A DNA stretch of 64,000 nt from Stenogyne calaminthoides (lineage: Eukaryota > Streptophyta > Magnoliopsida > Lamiales > Lamiaceae). The DNA lies in contig JBBCBC010000002.1 in NCBI GenBank assembly GCA_037126765.1, positions 49,418,889-49,482,888 on the forward strand. Direction: 5' to 3'. Positions 36,184 through 47,836 of this stretch are shown here, one piece after another (within the stretch, counting starts at the first letter, position 1; every line of letters starts with the position of its first letter). The translations under genes were made by a program, and so were the position numbers. The notes below the pieces were generated by a model, which saw only the letters and a program-made list of their open reading frames with translations, had not been told where the DNA came from and ran no database searches.

Positions 36184-36739
36184 AAACACGGATTTTAAAG
36201 AAGAGTTGGGGAACCAAATCCGATTTACATGGGATATTTATGATGATTTCAAAGAATATAAAAACTTTATTAGAAAATATCGGACAAATTTAATGCACAT
36301 ACATCACAAATCTTTACCATATTTATTGTGACTTTTCAATAAATTGTTTCAAAAATTTATCATGCTTAATTATTTTGTTCTTTATAAATTTTAAAAATAA
36401 TTTATGGTATGAAAAACATTAATATGGTTGGTTAAATTAAATGAGAATGGAAAAAAATTGTGAACGAACTATATAAAGTCTACCTAATTTTGGAAACAAA
36501 AAGAAAAGGGGAAAAATCGTGAATTCGCGAAAAAGTAATTAAACTCACATTGACCTTTCTACCCCTTTGGAAACCCACTAATACAAAACCCACTCATCAC
36601 TTTCCCCTCATTTATACCCCAACGCCGCTTCATCTCTTCCACAAAACCCCTATTCAATCCCTTTTCTGCCGCTATCCACGGCGGCGCTAACACCCTAATC
36701 CTTCCGTCCACTCGTTTTCACGCATCCCAACCACCGGAA
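36184..36739 (+). promoter_or_regulatory. Upstream region of the caprin-like gene
   Basis: AT-rich DNA passes into a CT-rich leader about 180 bp before the ATG at 36740. CATTTATACCCC near 36610 could act as a TATA element. No separate gene is visible. Confidence 0.4.
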
Positions 36740-39700
36740 ATGGCGGCGGCGGCGGCATCTGCATCCACTTCAGCCGAAATCGCGGCCGAGGGCCCGGTCC
36801 TCAATCTAATCAACAAACGCCTCCGCGCCCTGAGGAAGAAGCTCAACCGCATAACTCAAATGGAGGAATCCGTCTTGCAAGGCAAAGTTCTAAACAAAGA
36901 GCAGGAGGAAACCCTACGTTCGAAGCCTACCATCGTCGCCGGCATCGATGAACTGGAAAAGATCCGGCAGCCCATCTTACAGGCAGTGGATCAGGAAATT
37001 GAACTGGCTGTGGAGAAAAGTAGGCAAAAGCCTGATGTCTCAGCCACGGGAATTGCGAAGGAGGAAGAAGAAGCCGTGAAGAACGAAGCGAAGCCTGGAA
37101 ACGACGACGCTTCGGCTATTTCTGATCTGCTTAATCTGCTGTATTTTAGCAGCGTGTTTGATGTGAAGACTTTACTTAGGGCTCCTGATAACATGTTGAC
37201 TAGGACGCACGAAAGGAGTTGCTGCCTATCGTATGATTATGTCACAGATGATGATGCTGCAGGGGATCTTTTAAAAGAGTGGGACTTGGACTTGATTTCC
37301 AACCTTGGGGGTTTGTTAATTTCGCGGCCGGTTAATTCGAGTTTTTCGCACAAGGAGTCGCTGGGGAAGTGTGTGGAGCATGCGAAGCTGTGGCTTGCGA
37401 ATGTGGACCAGCCTGTCGAGCCTGATTCGACCATCACTTGTATGGAAACTTTTCAATTGTTTTATGCTTTTCTTTATTTGCATTCCGATATGTTTTGTAT
37501 ATCTGTGTTTTCATGGTGCTTGTGTTACTGATAGAGTAGAGTAGATATTCAGTGGGTTTGAAGTTATTTTACCTAAAATTTGATTTGGTCTAGTGGTTAA
37601 GTGCTGGATTAAGAAAATGTAAGAATATGGATTTTGTCTGGTGTAAATATTGTGCTGTTTAGATAAACCTTGTTTCATTGTGATATGGAGATGCATGTGC
37701 TGCTATCTCTCTGTATTTGTGAATTGTGATGCCTGAATATGCTCATATTTCTATGGCATTATGAGTACTTAGCTTCCTGCTGAATTGTGTTTTTCATATT
37801 AACTCATGTCTCTACTTCTATTCGTATGCGTCTGTTCCACATAGCATCTGCATTTCTTAATCTTATGCTCTTTCAACTGTGCTACTTTGGTAGTGGTCTC
37901 TTGGATTTCATTGCATTATTATAATTATGCTGGTATTTTTAATTGTGCTATGTTTCCGGTGTTCTCTTGAATTTTTGTTCTTGTTAATGTGAAGATCTGG
38001 TGTCCTAATTACATGGTTAACTTTTAGATGCTGGCTTGAGGGAAAAGCTGAACAAAATTATGGCTTCAGAATACTTTACAACTACTCCAGAAATAAAGGC
38101 TCCAGTTGACGTAGCAGCTGCTGCTGGCAATTATACTTCTTTTCAGGTGCCGGTCCATGGTTCTATGGTTCCTCCAGTTAACTCGACCATTCCAGTGGAA
38201 CACTCTGATACGGAGTATCAGCAAGAGGTAAAATTAGCATCTTCTGTCTTCTTTGAAATAGGTGCCTGAATTTTGAGAAAAAAATTAAAGGAAAACCTTT
38301 CATTTACTTTGATAAAATACGAATAGGAATTGGTTCTAACTCATGCTCTACTCTACTGTTTTGACTGCAAAATTTGATGTTTAAAGTTTTTAGTATCCCA
38401 AGTTTTGATTTAAGACCATTTTAGATCATATCGTCAAGATTAGAATACTTGTTTCCTATCTATCTCATTTTGTTGCATATCGTGTCATCTAATCATTCAT
38501 GTGCTAGCAAGTAGCAAGTGTTGCTCTTCAAAGTCTTACATATCTCATCTAGGAATTCTTAAGCAAGTAGCATATTCATGCAATTTATGAATTGCACCTT
38601 GTAGGTATCTAGTAATTTATGTTGTTGCTGCTCTAACAGTAGCAAGTGATCTTTTATTTTTGTATTAAACCAAGAATATGCTTGTTGGTGGATACCACTG
38701 TTGCAGAACTAAAACTCTTCTGATCCTGGAAAATCTTAAATAGAATGCTGATACTTGGACTGTTGCCACAATCTAGTAATCTACAAGCTTAGCAGCCAGC
38801 ATCTTTACCACCTTGCTTTTCTCTCAATTCCAGTTTTCTCACATCTTGTAATTTTAAGTGAATTGAGTAACCAATGCATAGAAGGCTTCTGAAGCCTCCT
38901 TTGTTGTATGGATGACACAGTATCCTGGTACAATTTTATGACTATCCATATTAAGACCAGATATATTGTGTCATTTATCTAAATATGGCAGGAGATGCCA
39001 CTCTTTGAATACCTTATACGAAATACTTTATCGCATTCGATATTCTACCTGAGCACCAGACATGTAAGTAGAAACAAAGAGAGCTTCTGTAGCTAATGTA
39101 AATGATGCAGAATCCGTCTTACTAATTGTAGTATCATATGACTGAAAGATAGTGTATCAGCCTGTGGGGTAGGGAAAGATGATATATGAGCTAAGAATAA
39201 GAATTACTGTGTGGCCCTTGGGTTTTGTACAGTAGTATATCTCTAGGAGTTTTGAAGCATTTGCCACCTTGGTTTATAGTGCATCACGTTGGTTACCTAG
39301 TGTGTGTTTTCCCAATATAGGCTTGCTTGAGATCAGCTCTTAGAAGTACTTTTTAACACACCTTTTTTATTTCTCATGGAAATCTAATTTAACTTGATGA
39401 CCCCTAACTCTAAGATTATTTTACCATACGACATCATAAACGTATAATATTTTCCACACCTCCCAACATATTCTTAGTGAATGCATCAGTTTATAGCACT
39501 TTTTGGTTATTATCGAAATTTCACAGCTTTAGCTAATCTGAATAGATTTTTCTCTGTTCTAAAAATTTTCTATTGTGACACAATTACTGAACTTGTTTGT
39601 GCCTTTCAGGAAGAACAATCACCTAATTCCCATGACAACGAAATTCATGGGGATGAAGCTGGACCAGGTGAAGAACTTCATCAGGTGCTGTATTTAATCT

Positions 39701-40261
39701 CTCTCCGTAGTTGCCCCCCACCACGGTCACGAAATCTGGTTACGCAAGACTCTTTACTTGTGTTTTCTCTCTCTGTTTTGTGTAAAGGCATCGAAGTATT
39801 GGGTAGTTAAGACTTTTCACTTCATCGGTACTTATATTATTTGACCATTAAATCGTGTCCGTTTATTTTCATCTTAGGGTGGGGGAGGATCTGAGGTAGC
39901 AAATGCGTCAGAAACACAGGTCTCCGATCTGGGCATGCCCGATGATACTGATTTTGATCAAAACTCGAGGAACATTGACTCCAAGGACCAGTATGCCCCT
40001 CGCAAGTCATACCAGAATTATCGAGGTGGTCGTGGTGGAGGTGGCCGTAGAGGAGGTTACAGTAACGGATCTGGTCGTGGAGGAAGAGGAGGCAATAGGG
40101 GGGAAGGTTATCAAAATGGTCGCAGCCAATTTTACGATCAGCCCGGTGGTTATTACCCAAGGACTAATTACAGAGGCCGAGGTGGCAGGGGTATGCGTGG
40201 AAATGGCAACGGAAACTACGGTTACTCGGGTCCTGCTGGTCATGCTCAAGCTGCATCCTGA
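36740..40261 (+). CDS. Caprin-like RNA-binding protein with C-terminal RGG box
   Basis: Four exons (36740-37439, 38028-38227, 39610-39684, 39878-40261) join in frame into 452 residues. After an Ala-rich start, residues 20-90 form a basic coiled coil (NKRLRALRKKLNRITQMEES; LNKEQEETLRSKP) resembling the conserved N-terminal region of animal caprin-1. Acidic, Gln- and Pro-containing linkers follow. From about residue 373 to the end the protein is a Gly/Arg repeat (YRGGRGGGGRRGG), an RGG-type RNA-binding tail. Animal caprins are cytoplasmic RNA-granule proteins that bind G3BP; a similar role in plants is inference. The frame is clean and the splice sites are GT/AG. Intron 2 is about 1.4 kb. Confidence 0.82.
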
Positions 40262-40659
40262 TTGCTGCGAATTTTATTTTTGTTTATTTTGGGAGGTTAG
40301 TTTTCAAGTGATTTCCTTTATGGTGGTCAAGGACTGTATGGTGGTTGCTCTTAGGGCAACCTTTGCACCTTTTTGTTTTTTGGGTGAATGAATGTGCAAG
40401 TATGAGGAAGATATGAAACATTTTTGAACTGGTGGACATGTAATTCTGGTTCTGATATTTGTTACGTATGTTTCTGTGTTCTGTTTCTGTATGTTTCATC
40501 GTTTCTTCTTGGGTGTATTACGTTTTATCATCTGTGGGTTTTTCCATATTAAACTGTCCTTTTAAATCACAGACTCTATGGCAAAGGAATACCAAGAAAC
40601 CAGAAATACAAAAGTGTGTGAGATAAACACGAAGAACCCAGCTTTTTATCTTTAACGGA

Positions 40660-40724
40660 AGCATCTGATCTTTTTTTTTCTTTTCTTTTCTTTTTTTTTT
40701 TATAAGGATAGCATCTGATCTTTT
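40660..40724. repeat. 15-bp direct repeat flanking a pyrimidine tract
   Basis: AGCATCTGATCTTTT occurs at 40660-40674 and 40710-40724. Between the copies are 35 bp of T/C-rich sequence plus TATAAGGAT. This looks like a target duplication around a tiny poly(T) insert, or simple slippage. Confidence 0.55.
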
Positions 40725-41051
40725 AATTCACAAAACATTCTGAATTTGTTCTTGAAAAAATGAGTTGCGTTGGTTACACGAGATGATCCTCGTACGATGT
40801 TAGAAATACCTAATCCATGTTCAGACTATTATTCTCTCAATTCTTAACTTAGATGCATGCACGTTTCACTTTCCGAATCATTGAAAATTATATAAGTTTT
40901 AGAAGCAAATAATTCAAGATTGATGATTGATTTTCACAGAAGGAAGATGTTATCTAATATTCCGGAAAGTGCATATGCCATATAGATTGGAATCAAATTA
41001 CATCACTCGTAACATCATCTGTTGTAAATAAAATTCTAAATTTATCTATTC

Positions 41052-41232
41052 CCTCCGTCTCAATATAAGTTATTCATTTTTTTATATTCATTCCACAATA
41101 AATTTTTTCTTTCATAAATAAGAGAAGTAACTCTGATATCTATAATTTTTATCCTTATTATCCATAATTTATTATTTTACTATTATTTCTTAATCAAAAA
41201 GCTCAAAACAAAAGGAAAACTTATAACGGGAT
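41052..41232. mobile_element. Degenerate Stowaway-like MITE
   Basis: The left side reads TTCCCTCCGTCTCAATATAAG and the right side reads CTTATAACGGGATAGAGGG, an imperfect inverted pair. The TA duplication is not clear on the right. Confidence 0.45.
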
Positions 41233-41844
41233 AGAGGGGGTTTAAAGTTTCCGATAGGTGGGATCACATCTATGGGACGGAAAAGTACATAACAAATAGT
41301 AAGATATTTGAATTTCACTTATGTTTAGTTAAATTACGACTTGACTCAACTGACAATCAAACAAAGATCAAACATAATTTTAAAATTCGGTACAAGTTTC
41401 AATAGATTTAAATAATTTTATGTTCAACTCGATTTGATTCATTTATAATCATAACGCCGTCAGCAAAATATCGAACATGTGGAAAAATGAATAAATTGTA
41501 GTTGCACTATAAAAGATGAGAATATAGAATAAAGAGAAAAATGCCAAAATACAGGCTTCTTTCTCTAAAGCAATATATTTAAAACAACATACTTTCTAAC
41601 TATTTTACATCCATTCACATAATAAAAGGTCCGTCCAGGAATCGACTTAGATCCTCTGTTTAAATTTGATATTTAATTTTATATATCACAGTTTTTAATA
41701 CGTGTCACGTGTTAATTGATAAAAATTGACGATCCAGAGAAAAATATTGTGATGATCAATAAAATACGAGACGAAACACTAATGTGAAAAACATAATTTT
41801 GTGCAGCCAAGAATATATTCTGCATGGGACTGCAGACGGACCAG

Positions 41845-41859
41845 TATAAACTATAAATA
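41845..41859 (+). promoter_or_regulatory. TATA box region of the thioredoxin gene
   Basis: TATAAACTATAAATA lies 83 bp before the ATG at 41942, a normal distance for a plant TATA box with a short leader. Confidence 0.6.
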
Positions 41860-41941
41860 CCGTTAGCTCAAACCAAAATATAATTCAGAAAAATAAATAT
41901 TAGAAACAAAATTCAGATTACCACATTAAAGAAGAAGAAAG

Positions 41942-42526
41942 ATGGGAGGCAGTGCTTCAACTGTTTATGAAAATTCACCAACAACAAACGACCAATCGAC
42001 GACAGGGAAAGGGAAGGTTATCGCGTTCCACTCGTCATCAAGCTGGAAAATCCATTTCGAAGCGATGAAACAGACTTCAAAACTAGTAAGTTCATCATCA
42101 ATCTGCTGTTTGAGTTCAATATGAAGCTGTATCTCTCTCTCTCTCTCTTTTTCTAACAATTTTGTTCATCTGTTGAAGATTGTGATCGATTTTACAGCAT
42201 CTTGGTGTGGGCCCTGCCAGTTTATTCAACCTGCAATAAAAGAATTTGCAGAAATATACAAGGATGTTGATTTCATCAAGATTGATGTTGATGAGTTGGA
42301 TGTATGCTCTTATTTTTTAAGACAAACATGGTTATATGCTAATAATGGTTCTTATTTTTGTTAGTAGACTTATTGGAAATACATATATGGACAGGATGTT
42401 TCGAACGAATTTGGAGTTCAGGCAATGCCGACTTTCATATTGATGAAGAGAGGCAAAGAAGTCGACAAAATTGTTGGAGCTAAAAAGGATGATCTAAGGA
42501 AGAAGATAGAGAAACACAGGTTCTGA
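41942..42526 (+). CDS. Thioredoxin h, subgroup II (Trx h2-like)
   Basis: Three exons (41942-42085, 42179-42301, 42395-42526) join in phase into 132 residues. The protein has the WCGPC active site at residues 57-61, the cis-proline segment AMPTF near 99-103 and the conserved FTAS/DVDEL strands. The extended N-terminus starts MGGS. In this subgroup Gly2 can be N-myristoylated, placing the protein on membranes or in mitochondria as well as in the cytosol. It reduces disulphides with electrons from NADPH-thioredoxin reductase. Gln follows WCGPC where Arg or Lys is more usual, a minor change. The two introns match the typical plant Trx h arrangement. It is tail to tail with the DnaJ gene, 330 bp apart. 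Confidence 0.94.
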
Positions 42527-42856
42527 TCAGAAGGGACAAAGAAGCAAGAATCGTGCCTGAAAAATGTCGTTTATTAGGCTATGTAATTCGAATAATTTTG
42601 GGATCTGGAGAACCAAAACAAATATCTTCCAAATAGAAAAAACATAGGATCCATTTCCATAAACCAAGATCCAAGAATCAGTAATACATTATACAGGTTT
42701 CACATCGATTTCAAGAAAAAAGGCTCTCTTTAGAACAACCTCAATCTGTTTCTCCTAATATGCACAAGCACTTTTCTAGTCTGAAAAATAACCGATAAAG
42801 AATATACACTACCATTAATCACAACTAATAAATAAAAGATCAAACATAATCCAACA

Positions 42857-44522
42857 TTAACCAGTTGTTCTTCCCAAGACCCTTCTCAGATCCGATTTCT
42901 GGTCCGAAGTAAGTCTTGAAGGGAACTTGACATCAAACTTGATCTTCAAATCTCCGTGTTTACCTGGTTCTTTTGATATCGGCATACCTTCATTCTCAAT
43001 CACCATTTCATAGCCAGGTTTGACGATGTCTGAAACTGAAATGGTTAAATCTCTTCCGTCCAAGGTTTTAATTTTGAGATTCTTGCCTGTGAGAGCATCA
43101 ACGAGAGAGATTCTCTGATTGATTATTAGATCATTACCGTCCCTCTTGAAACTAGGATGGGGCTTCTCGTCCACAACGAAGATTAGGTCTCCAGGGGCGG
43201 CCCCAAGTTCGTAATTCCCTTTCTCAGGGAATGTAATCTTGGTACCCTTCTTCCAACCAGGTTTAATATGTATGGACAAAACCTCTTCGACTGTGATAGG
43301 TTTTCTGTGATAAAATGACTTGCTTATGAAAAAAGACAGAAAACCATAATGGGAAGTGGAGAGTGTTATACTAATCTTGATACTGAAGATATATGAATCA
43401 TTTTGACATAGATAATACGAGCAATTAACGAGACGAGAACACAAATTATTAGCAAGATTCAGGACATTACACGTTTGATGTGAACAAACTCATGCTCCAA
43501 TTGTTTCTCATGACTATCCAGATTAAACCAATAAAGAGTGACGACAACAAAGCATATGTATGACAAAATTCATCAAAAACTATCTTAAGAAATGTAACAT
43601 TACATCAAATATTATAACACAAATGATGCCCACATCAAATAATGTGTGTGTGTGTGTGTGAAGATTAGCAGATAATATTCACATAGGATGCAACCACACC
43701 AGGTATACAAAAAAAAATAAAAAAAATTCTCCCTATGATGATCCAAAATAACACATAATTTTTAAAATCCTGATTACACGAAATTATATCCAATAATAGT
43801 ACGCGAAAACCTCCTTTAGATGCACAATACTCAAGCATTTAAACCATGAATCACAAATCAAAAATCAACAACATGAAGAATTACACAAATCAAGATCCTC
43901 ACAAATCCCCTCCTAATGTAAACTTTCATCAATCAATTATCCATAATCACGATATGCTAGAAGTAAGACAAGAAAAACTGAAACAGAGCCAAAAATGAAG
44001 ACGTAAAGACTAATCAAAATGTACCTACCCTGAAACATCAAGCACAATCCTCGATATCTTCATCTTCCTCCTTGAACCCTTATACAGCTCCTCCAAGCTA
44101 CACGCCAATTTACTCTCCATAACCGCCACTTTCTTCAACCCTCCACCGCCGCCGATTTTCCCCTTTCCTCCATCCAAACCACCAAAAAACTCCTCAAAAA
44201 TATCCTCCGCATCCCTAGGGCTAAACTTAAACCCCATCCCTCCGCCGCCGCCGCCGTAGCTGGAATCTCTATCCTTCGGCGGCGGATACAAACCGGATTT
44301 CAGCCCTTCCTCGTCGTACAAATCGTAGATCTGCCTTTTTTCCGGATCGCTCAACACATCATACGCCTCGCTAATCTGCTTGAACCTCGCTTCAGCTTCC
44401 TCAGTGTTGACAGCGTTCTTATCCGGATGCCATTTCATCGCCAATCGTTTGTACGATTTCTTCAAATCCTCTTCCGTAGCATTTCTAGAAACTTTCAGTA
44501 TGTTGTAGTAATCGACCCCCAT
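42857..44522 (-). CDS. Class II DnaJ/Hsp40 co-chaperone (DNAJB-type)
   Basis: Two exons (44522-44029 and 43304-42857) join in frame into 313 residues. The J domain occupies about residues 4-70 with HPD at 32-34, which stimulates Hsp70 ATPase. A Gly/Phe-rich linker (SSYGGGGGGMGFKFS) follows. The two C-terminal substrate-binding domains come next (KISRIVLDVSG, then the second domain with GDLIFVVDEKPHPSFKRDG). There is no Cys-rich zinc finger between them, so it is class II like Sis1/DNAJB1. The protein ends RTTG before TAA at 42857-42859. It is probably cytosolic, as no targeting peptide is seen. The open frame that extends exon 2 upstream past 43304 is intron sequence. Confidence 0.94.
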
Positions 44523-45654
44523 TTCAATTCAAACAGAAGAAACCTCTCCTGATAGGGCTTTTGCGAGATTCCGAAACTAGCTATGCAGCTGAAACAGAAA
44601 TCGGTCGGAATACAGCGGCGGTCGCCGGCGGGGAGTGGAGATCGGAATTTTTCTCCAAAAAAGTAGCTGACTTTATTATTTGTTTAGGTGGGTGGTTAAA
44701 ATGACAGGAGTGGAGATTCTGAGATACAGTTGGGAGGAAAAGTGGTGGTGAAATCCTGTTAGGGGCGTATTTGGGAATGTTCACGAGAATAACTCCATCT
44801 TAACTAAAAGTACAAACAAATGTTGCCTTCTTTTTACTTGTTGCCATACAGGGTGCTAAAATAACAATACCTCAGAATCACATCACAATTGTTGCTACCA
44901 AAATTATGTTTCATTTTGAAATGGAAGGTTTTTTATTTTCTGGGTGTGATTTTGGAATAGAAGTTGTTATTAGTTGGAACATTAAATTTTTTATACATAC
45001 TAAAAAAAATGGAAGTTATTATGGTTAGCTTTGTTTTTATTTTTCCAAACAAAAAATATTAAATATAATAATAAATCTATTTATTTAGGACGAATGAAAA
45101 TAAAAAAATAATTAAGCAAGTTATTGAAGGATGAAGGGATTATTTTTTTAAATAAAAAATCTACTAATCTAACTCCATCCGTTCCATTCCATGATGGTCC
45201 CCTTCTATTTTACCCACAAATCAATAAAATATCTTCTTTTTTTTAATATTATATTTGTTGGACTTGAAATTCTGAGTTTACATAATAATTCATAATAAAC
45301 TCTTATCTATTGAATAAAAAATTAATAATATTTAATTCTAAACATATGTCAATAGGAATATTTTAAATAATTTGCACACTTTACACTTACAAACTAATAT
45401 CTCTATACGTATCAATTGATATCACTATACTTATAAATTAAAATTATTATATTAAATAATATTGGTATTTATTTTATAAGAATAGTGGTGTATCAATTTG
45501 TAAGTGTAATAATATCAATTTTATACTATGAATAATTTTTTTATGAATATTTGTGATAAAGAAAAAATAGATTTTTTTTTAATTCCGGGTGGAGTGTTTA
45601 ATAGTGCATGACATCATTTAAAATTTGAACACATATACTTATTAAAAAGAGAGG

Positions 45655-45886
45655 TCTCTACGTAAGATTCACGTATTATCACAAGACTCTTATTTCAAGA
45701 TTTTAAAATCGTGTAATTTGTAATATTAAAAAATATAATTTGTTTATATTAAATCATGCCACTATTTTTTTATATCAATAATTATACAATTTCATATAAA
45801 TAAGTTGTATATTTTAATATAACAATTTATATAATTATAAAATGCACTATAAATTAATAATGTTCCTTATTCGTACAAGATTTAGC
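45655..45886. mobile_element. Palindromic MITE (GTGCACC family), decayed
   Basis: Starts GAGGTCTCTACGTAAG and ends AAAATGCACTATAAATTAAT with CGTACAAGATTTAG, with internal TAAATTGTATATTTTAAT-like units that match the other family members loosely. Confidence 0.4.
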
Positions 45887-45894
45887 TGATTAAG

Positions 45895-46230
45895 TAATAT
45901 GACGGGTGAGAGGCGTGTAAGGGAGTGGGGCCGACAGAGTATCTCTCGTGTGTGTTGGAAAAAGCGTGGGAATCTCTTTTTGGCGTCGGAGGTTAGCCAA
46001 TACGACGTCGCACGCCCCTCCATCGTTTTCTTGTCGTTGATGGTGGGCCTTGGACCTGGCCCATTAACATTATTAACAATAATGTGTTGATATCACGTGG
46101 CCATACATGTTTCTACTGGCCCAATTCAAATTTTGTTACTTCTTTAAACATTAAATGGGGCCCGTTACAATTATCTTTGGGGCCCGATACGTGGCTATGC
46201 TTCTAACCAAGATCTTCACTCTTTGACAAT
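45895..46230. promoter_or_regulatory. Orphan promoter-like island with GGGCC(C/T) motifs
   Basis: This stretch is clearly less AT-rich than its surroundings. It holds a cluster of TGGGCC/GGCCCA (site II-type) motifs, for example near 46044, 46058, 46118 and 46155. In plants such clusters mark promoters of ribosomal and other growth genes. No gene starts on either side, so this may be a relic or a distant part of a promoter. Confidence 0.35.
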
Positions 46231-46804
46231 GATTTTCTCAAGATTTATTTGTTAATCAACGATTTTTTTTTTCCTTTTATTTGAAGGATGGTGATGATGA
46301 TTGATGACCTTTTTCTTTATTTTATTTTTATATATTAAAGATTGATGAGTATTCAAATGTAATCATATCCACAAAGATAAATGGATGATATTAATTTTAG
46401 AATTACTAAAGAAAAATGAGAGATTGGGAATACAGGATAGTCACATTCTAGGCTCGATTCGAAACAATCAAACTCTCTTTGTAAAATAACAGTGTATATG
46501 AGTATAATCAGATTTGTTACTGATATTACTATCTTGTATTTAAAAATATTTATTATCAATCAGATGTCACATTTTTTTCCAGAAAGAATGAAAGAGAACA
46601 CGTTCTTAGAAGTACTTTCATCCTCTCCACTTGATGTTGTGAGTAGTCTTCCCTATTTACCTTTACTTCAAATTTCTAAAATTCATCCTAAAAAAAAAGG
46701 TATTTTGAGTAGATATAAAATTCATCCTAAAACACATTAATAGCTATAAAATACAAATTTAAAAAATTAACTATCAAACATAGATATAATATCGTTACCA
46801 AATG

Positions 46805-46998
46805 GGTTAGTCGTGATGTCAATATGTTGTTATGTGGGTTACTCGTGATGTCAATATAATGGCTCATCGGTTGGCTAAGAAATTTAGAAACTTCTCTAGT
46901 CCCCATTATTGGGTCGAGAGTTTGGCCTTTATGGATAGCCTTCCTGATAGTATTTGCTCGTGCTGATTTCTTTTTTGTTTCAAAAAAAATAAAAAATT
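46805..46998 (+). mobile_element. 5'-truncated LINE tail with long target duplication
   Basis: The segment encodes a piece resembling the end of a plant LINE RNase H domain (RDVNIMAHRLAKKF, then HYWVESLAFMDSLPDSI, stop) and ends in an A-rich tail. It is flanked by a 32-bp duplication with two mismatches (46773-46804 and 46999-47030; core TAGATATAATATCGTTACCA). A short internal duplication of the GTCGTGATGTCAATAT part is present at the 5' end. Confidence 0.8.
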
Positions 46999-47030
46999 AT
47001 CAAAGGTAGATATAATATCGTTACCAAATG

Positions 47031-47836
47031 ATATAAGGCAGTAAAAGTTTGGCGAAAAGTTTAAATGACAATTTATATGGTAATTTAACCAAAAAAGTTT
47101 AGTTGATTGGATGATCAATTTGGATTATTTTGATTTTATGATTGCCTATAACTGACTAGCCTTGTAAATATAATATATTTGAAATTGAGCCCAATACTTC
47201 TTAATGGGCCAGCAGGCTATATTTGGCCCGGAGAATCGGTACTTTAAAGCATGTTTATCAAAATTGATTTTGTTGGGCCATTGTTTTTCCTAAGGCTACA
47301 ACAACTAAACAAGATCTTCTTTTTCAAAGAAACAGATTAATCCAATTAAAAAGGAAAAGTTATAAACCATAGGTCAAAATTGATGACTTGTACTCCCCGT
47401 TTCATAACAAGTGTCATTTTGTTTCTAAATAATTTAACACTTCGGATTTATATCAAGAATATATTCTAGAACTTGTATTAGGTTGACTGAGGTAAATATA
47501 TCAAAATTTTATTTCTGTAATTTTGATACAATTATGAAACAGAGGGTAAAAGATTATACAGGGAGTGAAAGACAGAGAAGCTGGCAAGCATTACTACAGC
47601 TTTCTACCATAAATCACTATATTGTATGTACAAACAAAATGCTTCACGCATTAGGAAGGTTGAAACACACTCAGTTTTAACCTAGTATAGGAATAGAAAT
47701 GGGAATGGGAACGGTAACGAGACGACAACAGCCGAAGGTTCTCTTATCATAAAAAGAAATAAGAACAAGATGTCGCTACGTAGGCCCATTGACCGACTGA
47801 GCAAAACTGTTGGGATTCCTGAAATCAGTCTACAGA
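47031..47836. other. Intergenic DNA with a small Stowaway element
   Basis: Apart from the MITE at 47393-47546 nothing coding is seen. Several GGGCCA-type motifs (47201-47280) occur. The right part is downstream of the minus-strand DUF569 gene and likely includes its 3' UTR. Confidence 0.45.
47393..47546. mobile_element. Short Stowaway-type MITE
   Basis: CTCCCCGTTTCATAACAAGT at the left pairs with AATTATGAAACAGAGGG at the right, with TA on each side (47391-47392 and 47547-47548). Confidence 0.65.

Larger units (their letters stand above)
40262..41844. other. Intergenic DNA between caprin-like and thioredoxin genes
   Basis: The first few hundred bases are probably 3' UTR. Two small repeat features (40660-40724 and 41052-41232) are listed separately. 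No gene is visible. Confidence 0.45.
44523..46772. other. DnaJ promoter region and intergenic DNA
   Basis: The first few hundred bases upstream of 44522 should hold the DnaJ promoter. From 45060 to 45640 the DNA is AT-rich with remnants of MITE ends (CTCCATCCGTTCCATTCCAT near 45174). A separately listed palindromic MITE and a GC-richer island follow. No gene is recognised. Confidence 0.45.

Noticed and set aside
37580..37640. tRNA-like stretch (TGGTCTAGTGGTTAAGTGCT) in intron 1 of the caprin-like gene
   Set aside because: It has an A-box-like start but no B box at the right distance, no acceptor stem and no flanking duplication, so it was not called a tRNA gene or SINE.
42857..43444. Open frame extending DnaJ exon 2 upstream to 43444
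   Set aside because: The first 47 residues are hydrophobic intron sequence; a CAG acceptor at 43305-43307 joins in phase to exon 1.
44581..44784. 67-codon minus-strand frame upstream of DnaJ
   Set aside because: It lies in the leader/promoter area, has no recognised domain and is explained by proline- and alanine-rich chance coding.
45899..46090. 63-codon plus-strand frame in the GC-richer island
   Set aside because: No domain or similarity recognised; better described as promoter-like sequence.
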